NCBI GenBank assembly: GCA_035716845.1
Contig: DASTJE010000002.1
Coordinates: forward strand, 1 to 17,696
Source: CADEEN01 sp035716845
GTDB lineage: Bacteria; Pseudomonadota; Gammaproteobacteria; Burkholderiales; Burkholderiaceae_C
Direction: 5' to 3'
Length of the DNA stretch: 17,696 bases
The notes below the pieces were generated by a model. That model worked only from the letters and a program-made list of their open reading frames with translations. It had not been told where the DNA came from and did no database searches. A program made the position numbers and the translations under genes. Shown piece by piece: positions 12,789-17,696 of this stretch (positions are counted from its first letter, which is position 1; each line of letters starts with the position of its first letter).

Positions 12789-13265
12789 ATGAGTCTCCAA
12801 CGCCAGGTCCCCCGCGTGCTCGACGAGGAGCACCGCACCCATCTCCACCTGCTCGACCGGCTCGAGAGGTCGCTCGCGCGCGGCCAGGAAGGCGACCTGG
12901 CGGCGCTCGCGCCGGCACTGCGCCGCATGGTCGACACCGAAGTGCTGCGCCATTTCGCCTTCGAGGAGGACTCGCTGTTTCCGCGCCTGCTCGAAGCCGG
13001 CGACGTCGGCATCGCCGCCTTGCTGACGCAGGAACATGCCGACATCCGCGACCTGTGCGAGGAATTGCGCCCGCTGCTGCAGGCCCTGTGCGAACGCGCA
13101 CCGACGCCGGCCGAGGCCCAGGCCTTCAAGCCCCTGGCCTTCGAGCTCGTGGAACGCATGGTGTCGCACATCCAGAAGGAAACGATGGGCCTGCTGCCCC
13201 TGCTCGACGACCTGCTCGACGAGGCGGTCGACGGCGAACTGGCCCTGGCCTACGCGAACGGATAA
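12789..13265 (+). CDS. Hemerythrin-like (HHE domain) protein
   Basis: Four-helix diiron-type protein of 158 residues. Candidate iron ligands are H15 in DEEHRTHL, H55 and E59 in RHFAFEED, H83 in TQEHADI, and H127 with E131 in SHIQKET. This pattern fits bacterial hemerythrin HHE domains, which bind O2 or NO or act in iron-sulfur repair (the YtfE/DnrN group is a relative). It lacks the N-terminal ScdA domain of full YtfE proteins, so repair activity is not implied. It is the first gene behind an FNR-type box and is followed by GNAT, DUF59 and NnrS-like genes. No clear Shine-Dalgarno precedes the ATG at 12789; earlier in-frame starts would run through the promoter box. Confidence 0.82.
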   Translation: MSLQRQVPRVLDEEHRTHLHLLDRLERSLARGQEGDLAALAPALRRMVDTEVLRHFAFEEDSLFPRLLEAGDVGIAALLTQEHADIRDLCEELRPLLQALCERAPTPAEAQAFKPLAFELVERMVSHIQKETMGLLPLLDDLLDEAVDGELALAYANG

Positions 13266-13312
13266 GCTGCAGCGCGCCCCCGGCGCGCCCAGGAAGCACG
13301 GAGAACTCCACC

Positions 13313-14341
13313 ATGATGTCGATGCCCGTTGCGCAGCGCACGTACTCGATCCGCCCCCTGGCCGCGGCCGACCTGGCGGCGGTGGTGGCCCTGGACGCCG
13401 CCGCCGAAGGCCGCACCCGCCGCGAGTACATCGAACGCCGCCTGCGCGCCGCCCAGCGCGAGCCCGGCCTGCACGCCCAGTTCGCCGCCGTGGAGGCCGA
13501 CGGCGTGGTGGGCTTCATGCTCGCGCGCGTGCTGGCCGGCGAGTTCGGCACGCGGCGGCGCGCGCTGCGCCTGGAGGCCATGGGCGTGGGCGCCGAGCAT
13601 CGCGGCGCGGGCATCGGGCGGCAGCTGTTCGAGGCGCTCAGCGCCTGGGCGCAGCGCCACGGCTGCGCCGAGTTGCGCACCACCGCGAGCTGGCGCGACA
13701 CGGCCGTGCTGGCCTGGTTCGACGGCCTGGGCTTCGAGCTGGCGCCCGAGGTGATCGTGCACAGCGCCGTCGAGGGCGGCGCGCTGATCCACGGCCACGA
13801 CGAGGAACCGGGCGCTGACGACGCGCACGCGGCGCGCGAGATCGACTACGGCCGCCCCGAGGCCAACGACCACGAGCGCCTGGCGCGCGACCGCACCGAG
13901 GTGCGCACGATGACCGGCGCCGACCTGGACGCCATCGTGCGCATCGACCGCTCCATCACCGGGCGCGACCGCCGCGACTACATCACCGCCCGGCTGGCCG
14001 AGGCCATGGACGACACCAGCGTGCGCGTGTCGCTGGCCGCGCGCTGCGACGGCACGGTGGTGGGCTACCTGATGGCACGCGCCGACCTGGGCGACTTCGG
14101 CCGCTCGGAGCCGGTGGCCGTGATCGACACCCTGGGCGTGGACCCCGACTACGCCCGCCGCGGCGTGGGCCGCGCCATGCTCTCGCAACTGGCCGCCAAC
14201 CTGGGCGCGCTGCACGTGGAGCGCGTGGAGACCATCGTGCCGCTGCGCGACCTGGCGCTGCTGAGCTTCCTGCACGCGGTGGGCTTCGAGCCGGCGCAGC
14301 GGCTGTCGTTCGTGCGGCGGCTGCCCGGCGAAGGCGCATGA
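13313..14341 (+). CDS. Tandem double GNAT N-acetyltransferase
   Basis: A 342-residue protein made of two GNAT acetyltransferase domains, roughly residues 10-160 and 195-340. The halves are homologous: TRREYIERRL matches DRRDYITARL, VGFMLARVLAGEFG matches VGYLMARADLGDFG, and MGVGAEHRGAGIGRQL matches LGVDPDYARRGVGRAM. The last pair is the acetyl-CoA-binding loop, and both copies keep the R-x-x-G-x-G-like signature. The substrate is unknown. The start at 13313 has GGAGAA seven bases upstream (13300-13305); an ATG three bases later is an alternative. It lies 47 bases after the hemerythrin stop and overlaps the DUF59 gene by ATGA, so all are probably one transcript. Confidence 0.8.
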   Translation: MMSMPVAQRTYSIRPLAAADLAAVVALDAAAEGRTRREYIERRLRAAQREPGLHAQFAAVEADGVVGFMLARVLAGEFGTRRRALRLEAMGVGAEHRGAGIGRQLFEALSAWAQRHGCAELRTTASWRDTAVLAWFDGLGFELAPEVIVHSAVEGGALIHGHDEEPGADDAHAAREIDYGRPEANDHERLARDRTEVRTMTGADLDAIVRIDRSITGRDRRDYITARLAEAMDDTSVRVSLAARCDGTVVGYLMARADLGDFGRSEPVAVIDTLGVDPDYARRGVGRAMLSQLAANLGALHVERVETIVPLRDLALLSFLHAVGFEPAQRLSFVRRLPGEGA

Positions 14342-14661
14342 CGCACGCGACGATCGACGATGCCCGCGTGCGCGATGCGCTGCGCGCGGTCATCGATCCC
14401 GAGGCGGGCCTGAACATCGTCGATCTCGGGCTCGTCTACGGCATCGAGGTCGACGCCGAAGGCCGCGTGATGCTGCAGCTGACGATGACCAGCGCGGCCT
14501 GCCCGATGGCCGACATGATCGTCGACGGCGTGCGCGACGCGCTGGCCGGGACGTTCGGCACGGACACGCCGGTGAGCGTCGAGATGGTGTGGGACCCGCC
14601 CTGGACGCCCGAGCGCATGAGCGACCTGGCGCGCGAGCACTTCGGCTGGGCGCCGCGGTGA
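14338..14661 (+). CDS. DUF59 (MIP18/SufT/PaaD-like) metal-sulfur cluster assembly protein
   Basis: A 107-residue DUF59 protein. It shows DPEAGLNIVDLGLVYGIEV (20-38), the family's conserved acidic/Asn start, then TSAACPMADMI with the conserved C55, and VEMVWDPPWTPERMS near the end. Family members help insert or mature iron-sulfur or other metal centres (SufT, eukaryotic CIA2, and PaaD of the phenylacetyl-CoA epoxidase). In this operon a role in maintaining Fe-S proteins under anaerobic or nitrosative conditions is plausible. It is not PaaD in the strict sense, because no paaABCE genes are near. It overlaps both neighbours (ATGA before, GTGA after), which suggests tight coupling. Confidence 0.82.
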   Translation: MTHATIDDARVRDALRAVIDPEAGLNIVDLGLVYGIEVDAEGRVMLQLTMTSAACPMADMIVDGVRDALAGTFGTDTPVSVEMVWDPPWTPERMSDLAREHFGWAPR

Positions 14662-15800
14662 GCGAGCGCGCCGACGCCGCTCCACGCCGGCCCGCGTGGC
14701 GGCGTCTGCCGCTGCTGTTCCTCGGCTTCGTCGCGCTGTTCGCCGGCGCCGGCGCCGGGCTTGCACGGCTGGGCTGGCCGATGCCCGACCTGGCGAGCGG
14801 CGCGGCGGCGCTGCACGGACCGCTGATGGTGTGCGGCTTCTTCGGCGTGGTCATCTCGCTGGAGCGAGCGGTGGCGATCGGCAGTGCCTGGGCCTACGCC
14901 GCGCCGCTCGCCGCAGGGCTGGGCAGCGCGGCCCTCGTGCATGGCGCGACCGGCTGGGGCGCGGCGTCGTACCTCGCTGCCAGCGCCGGACTGCTGGCGG
15001 CATCGCTGCGGGTGCTGTGGCGTCAGCGCGAGGGTTTCACGCTCGTGATGGCGCTGGGCGCCGCGTGCTGGTGCGCGGGAACCACGCTGTGGGCCCTCGG
15101 CGCGCCGGTGCACCGCGTCGTGGGCTGGTGGATCGGCTTCCTGGTGCTGACGATCGCCGGCGAGCGGCTGGAGCTGTCGCGCTTCCTGCCGCCGTCGACG
15201 CGCGCACGCCGGGTGTTCGCCCTCGTCGTGGCGGCGCTGCTGGCAGCGCTGGCGGCATGGCCCCTGGACGGGGCGCCGCACGCCTTCGGCCTGGCGCTGT
15301 TCGCGCTGGCCGGCTGGCTGCTGCGGCAGGACATCGCGCGTCGCACGATCCGGCAGCAAGGCCTGACGCGATTCATCGCGGCGTGCCTACTGTCGGGCTA
15401 CTTCTGGCTCGCCGCCGGCGGCGCGGCAATCGCATGGCATGGCCTCGCGCCGGGCACGCCGGCCTACGACGCCGCGCTGCACGCACTGCTGCTGGGCTTC
15501 GTGTTCTCGATGGTGTTCGGCCACGCGCCGATCATCTTCCCCGCAGTGCTGCGCGTGGCGGTGCCGTATCGACCGCGCTTCTACGTGCCGCTGGCGCTCC
15601 TGCACGCGGCGCTGCTGTTGCGCCTGGCCGGCGACGCGACCGGCTCGTTCGCGGCCACGCGCTGGGGGGCCCTGGGCACGGCGCTGGCGTTGCTGGTGTT
15701 CATCGCCAACATGCTCGTCACGGTCGTCGGCGCTCGCCGCGCCCGGCCCGCGCCTGCAGGGTCGTCGCGGGCGCGCAGCCCGGCGGGCTCCCGCGACTGA
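14658..15800 (+). CDS. NnrS-like polytopic membrane protein
   Basis: A 380-residue membrane protein with about ten to twelve hydrophobic helices. Motifs are AAALHGPLMVCGFFGVVISLERAVA (H53), GWWIGFLVLTIAGERLELSRFLPP and HALLLGFVFSMVFGHAPIIFPAVL (H275, H289). Histidines in these helices could coordinate heme or copper, as proposed for NnrS, a heme-copper membrane protein tied to NO metabolism. The overall resemblance is to NnrS-type proteins of denitrification loci, but it is not a textbook NnrS and I do not assign the symbol. The GTG start at 14658 overlaps the DUF59 stop. The final ~20 residues are Arg/Ala/Ser-rich. It closes the hemerythrin unit, since a second FNR-type box follows within three bases of its stop. 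Confidence 0.6.
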   Translation: MSERADAAPRRPAWRRLPLLFLGFVALFAGAGAGLARLGWPMPDLASGAAALHGPLMVCGFFGVVISLERAVAIGSAWAYAAPLAAGLGSAALVHGATGWGAASYLAASAGLLAASLRVLWRQREGFTLVMALGAACWCAGTTLWALGAPVHRVVGWWIGFLVLTIAGERLELSRFLPPSTRARRVFALVVAALLAALAAWPLDGAPHAFGLALFALAGWLLRQDIARRTIRQQGLTRFIAACLLSGYFWLAAGGAAIAWHGLAPGTPAYDAALHALLLGFVFSMVFGHAPIIFPAVLRVAVPYRPRFYVPLALLHAALLLRLAGDATGSFAATRWGALGTALALLVFIANMLVTVVGARRARPAPAGSSRARSPAGSRD

Positions 15801-15802
15801 CC

Positions 15803-15844
15803 TTGACCTGAGACAAGGCGGCGCCGGCGCCGCACGGCCACAGT
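15803..15844 (+). promoter_or_regulatory. FNR/DNR-type box upstream of ubiUV
   Basis: CCTTGACCTGAGACAAGG (15801-15818) contains TTGAC-CTGA-GACAA, one mismatch from the TTGA-N6-TCAA core. It shares the CCTTG...CAAGG arms and the CTGA centre with the box at 12701-12718. A weak -10 candidate, CACAGT (15839-15844), sits at the same distance as TACCCT in the first promoter. This would start transcription near 15851, only about seven bases before the annotated ubiU ATG. Anaerobic control of ubiUV is expected from the pathway; the site is seen, the regulator is inferred. Confidence 0.5.
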
Positions 15845-15857
15845 CCCCTTTCCGGCA

Positions 15858-16871
15858 ATGCCAGACTCGCGCAAACCCCAACTCGTCTGCCCCGCGGGCT
15901 CGCTGCGCGCGCTCCAGGGTGCCGTCGACGCCGGTGCCGATGCGGTCTACCTGGGGTTGAAGGACGCCACCAACGCGCGCAACTTCGCCGGCCTGAACTT
16001 CGACGACGCGCAGGTGCGCGAGGGCGTGCGCTACGCCCACGCGCGCGGCCGCGAGGTGCTGATGGCGCTCAACACCTTCGCCAACGCGCGCGACGACGCG
16101 CCCTGGCGCCGTGCCGTGGACCGTGCCGCCGAGCTCGGCGCCGACGCGCTGATCGTCGCCGACACCGCGGTCATGGCCTACGCGCGCGACCACCACCCCG
16201 GCCTGCGCCTGCACCTGTCGGTGCAGGCCTCTGCCACCACGTACGAGGCCATCGAGTTCTACCGCGAGCGCTACGGCATCCGCCGCGCGGTGCTGCCGCG
16301 CGTGCTGACCCTGTCGCAGGTGCAGCACGTGATCCGCAACACCACGGCCGAGATCGAGGTCTTCGGCTTCGGCAGCCTGTGCGTGATGGTCGAGGGCCGC
16401 TGCGCGCTGTCGTCGTATGTCACCGCGCAGTCGCCCAACACCGCCGGCGTGTGTTCGCCGCCTTCGGCCGTGCGCTGGCAGGAGACGCCCGCGGGCGTAC
16501 AGGCGCGCCTGAACGACGTGCTGATCGATGTCTACGCCGCCGACGAACCGCGCGGCTACCCGACGCTGTGCAAGGGCCGCTTCGTCGTCGACGGCGGCGA
16601 GCGCGACTACGCCATCGAGGAGCCGACGAGCCTGAACACGCTCGCCATCCTGCCGCAACTCGTCGAGTCGGGCGTCGCGGCCATCAAGATCGAGGGCCGC
16701 CAGCGCAGCCCCGCCTACGTGGCCGAGGTCACGCGCGTGTGGCGCGCGGCGATCGACCACGCCGCCTCGGGCGCACGCTGGTCGGTGCAGCCGGCGTGGA
16801 CCGCCGGCCTGGCGCGCTGGGCCGAGGGCCAGCAGCACACGCTGGGCGCCTACGACCGGCCGTGGAGGTGA
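15858..16871 (+). CDS. ubiU: UbiU, O2-independent ubiquinone hydroxylation protein (peptidase U32 family)
   Basis: A 337-residue U32-family protein that, with UbiV and UbiT, supports oxygen-independent hydroxylation in ubiquinone synthesis. It matches E. coli UbiU (about 331 residues by memory) across its length: LVCPAGSLRALQGAVDAGADAVYLG, LPRVL, FGFGSLCVMVEGRC, EEPTSLNTL, KIEGRQRSPAYV. The four [4Fe-4S] cysteines are C175, C182, C199 and C238, with spacing 7, 17 and 39, the same as I remember for E. coli UbiU. The ATG at 15858 gives only a few residues before the conserved core; no clear Shine-Dalgarno is present and the predicted leader is very short. The gap to ubiV is one base. UbiUV makes ubiquinone available for anaerobic respiration, which PadBCD needs as electron acceptor. 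Confidence 0.92.
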   Translation: MPDSRKPQLVCPAGSLRALQGAVDAGADAVYLGLKDATNARNFAGLNFDDAQVREGVRYAHARGREVLMALNTFANARDDAPWRRAVDRAAELGADALIVADTAVMAYARDHHPGLRLHLSVQASATTYEAIEFYRERYGIRRAVLPRVLTLSQVQHVIRNTTAEIEVFGFGSLCVMVEGRCALSSYVTAQSPNTAGVCSPPSAVRWQETPAGVQARLNDVLIDVYAADEPRGYPTLCKGRFVVDGGERDYAIEEPTSLNTLAILPQLVESGVAAIKIEGRQRSPAYVAEVTRVWRAAIDHAASGARWSVQPAWTAGLARWAEGQQHTLGAYDRPWR

Positions 16872-16872
16872 C

Positions 16873-17696
16873 GTGACCCCCGCAGGCGCGCTCGAACTCG
16901 TCGTCGGACCGCTGCTGTACTGGTGGCCGCGCGCCGCGCTGATGGACTTCTACGCCGAGGTCGCCGACAGCCCGGCGCGCCACGTGGTGCTCGGCGAAGT
17001 GGTGTGCTCGCGCCGCAACGAGGTCAAGCTCGACGACTGGCTCGCGCTCGGCCGCGATCTCGCGCTGGCCGGCAAGCAGGTCACGCTGGCCACGCAGGCC
17101 CTGGTGATGAGCGAGGCCGAGTTGCGCACGCTGCGCCGCATCGCCGAGCAGGACGAATTCGCGGTCGAGGCCGGCGACGCCTCGGCGCTGCGCCTGCTCG
17201 CCGCCGCCCATGTGGCCCGCCCGGGCCGGCCGGCCTTCACCATCGGCCCGCATGTCAACGTCTACAACCGTGCCGCGCTCGTCGAGCACGCGGCGCTCGG
17301 TGCGCGGGCGTGGGTGGCGCCGCTCGAACTCGGCCTCGAGGCGGTGGCCGCCATCAACCCGCCGCACGACAGGGTGCTCGGCCCGGTGGGCGCCATCGAG
17401 AGCGAGGTCTTCGTCTTCGGACGCCTGCCGCTGGCGTTCTCGGCACGCTGCTTCACCGCACGCCACCACCGGCTGAACAAGGACGAGTGCGACTTCCGCT
17501 GCCGCAGCGACGCCGACGGCCTGCTGGTGGCCAGCAGCGAGGGCCAGCCCTTTCTCGTGCTCAACGGCATCCAGACCCAGTCGGCCGGCGTGCAGGCGCT
17601 GATCGGCCATGCCGACGCGCTGCGCGCGGCCGGCGTGCGCCGCGTGCGCCTGTCGCCGTGCGGCACCGGTTTTGCCCAGGTGCTGCGGCTGTTCGA
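16873..17696 (+). CDS. ubiV: UbiV, O2-independent ubiquinone hydroxylation protein (truncated by window end)
   Basis: Partner of UbiU in a heterodimer, also in the U32 family. About 274 residues are visible of an expected ~290-300; the 3' end runs off the window. It begins with GTG at 16873, one base after the ubiU stop, with GGAGG at 16864-16868 as ribosome binding site four bases upstream. Conserved stretches are VVGPLLYWWPR, LGEVVCSRR, ALVMSEAEL, GRLPLAFSARCFTAR, LVLNGIQTQS and RLSPCGTG. The four [4Fe-4S] cysteines are C45, C193, C206 and C210; the 13 and 4 spacing of the last three equals what I remember for E. coli UbiV. Confidence 0.9.
   Translation, partial: MTPAGALELVVGPLLYWWPRAALMDFYAEVADSPARHVVLGEVVCSRRNEVKLDDWLALGRDLALAGKQVTLATQALVMSEAELRTLRRIAEQDEFAVEAGDASALRLLAAAHVARPGRPAFTIGPHVNVYNRAALVEHAALGARAWVAPLELGLEAVAAINPPHDRVLGPVGAIESEVFVFGRLPLAFSARCFTARHHRLNKDECDFRCRSDADGLLVASSEGQPFLVLNGIQTQSAGVQALIGHADALRAAGVRRVRLSPCGTGFAQVLRLF

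Noticed and set aside
13270..13292. GCGCGC-rich inverted repeat after the hemerythrin gene as a terminator
   Set aside because: The stem is short, no T-run follows, and the next gene starts 20-some bases later with a good ribosome binding site. Read-through is likelier.
14338..14661. DUF59 protein as PaaD of the aerobic phenylacetyl-CoA epoxidase
   Set aside because: None of paaA, paaB, paaC or paaE is nearby, and the pathway here is the anaerobic Pad route; the PaaD-specific C-terminal cysteine region is absent from this 107-residue protein.

Overview
The window is very GC-rich, strand-consistent bacterial DNA: every credible gene reads on the + strand. Gene content points to a denitrifying or otherwise facultatively anaerobic betaproteobacterium, probably Burkholderiales or Rhodocyclales, that degrades aromatic acids without oxygen. 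The taxon is inferred from gene families, base composition and a short GC-rich repeat; it was not computed. No tRNA, rRNA, CRISPR array or transposase gene was seen, no intergenic stretch exceeds about 90 bases, and no convincing intrinsic terminator with a T-run was found.

Region 1 (about 4-11059) is a compact catabolic operon. It encodes phenylacetyl-CoA:acceptor oxidoreductase (padB, padC, padD), a phenylacetate-CoA-type ligase, the three subunits of 4-hydroxybenzoyl-CoA reductase (hcrC, hcrA, hcrB) and a second, benzoate/4-hydroxybenzoate-type aryl-CoA ligase. Neighbouring genes almost always overlap by ATGA. Together they fit a funnel in which a (4-hydroxy)arylacetate is activated to its CoA thioester and alpha-oxidised to the arylglyoxylate. 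After conversion to 4-hydroxybenzoyl-CoA, it is reductively dehydroxylated to benzoyl-CoA. The arylglyoxylate dehydrogenase (padEFGHI) and benzoyl-CoA reductase are not in the window.

Region 2 (about 11056-12706) continues the operon without a break: a DUF2249 protein, a 21-codon mini-ORF and a polytopic membrane protein of the kind found beside denitrification genes.

Region 3 (12703-15800) begins with an FNR/DNR-type box. It carries a hemerythrin-like protein, a tandem double GNAT acetyltransferase, a DUF59 metal-sulfur assembly protein and an NnrS-like membrane protein. Region 4 (15803 to the end) begins with a second, very similar box and carries ubiU and ubiV (cut by the window end), the Fe-S pair for O2-independent ubiquinone hydroxylation. 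The logic is coherent: aromatic oxidation feeds electrons to quinone (PadBCD), anaerobic ubiquinone is supplied by UbiUV, and the small genes look like nitrosative-stress or Fe-S-care functions.

The most striking feature is a family of short GC-rich palindromic elements lying inside coding sequence at three places in the catabolic operon. The clearest is an exact 81-bp in-frame insertion in hcrB, flanked by a 5-bp direct repeat. It adds 27 residues between the second and third cysteine ligands of the subunit's special [4Fe-4S] cluster.
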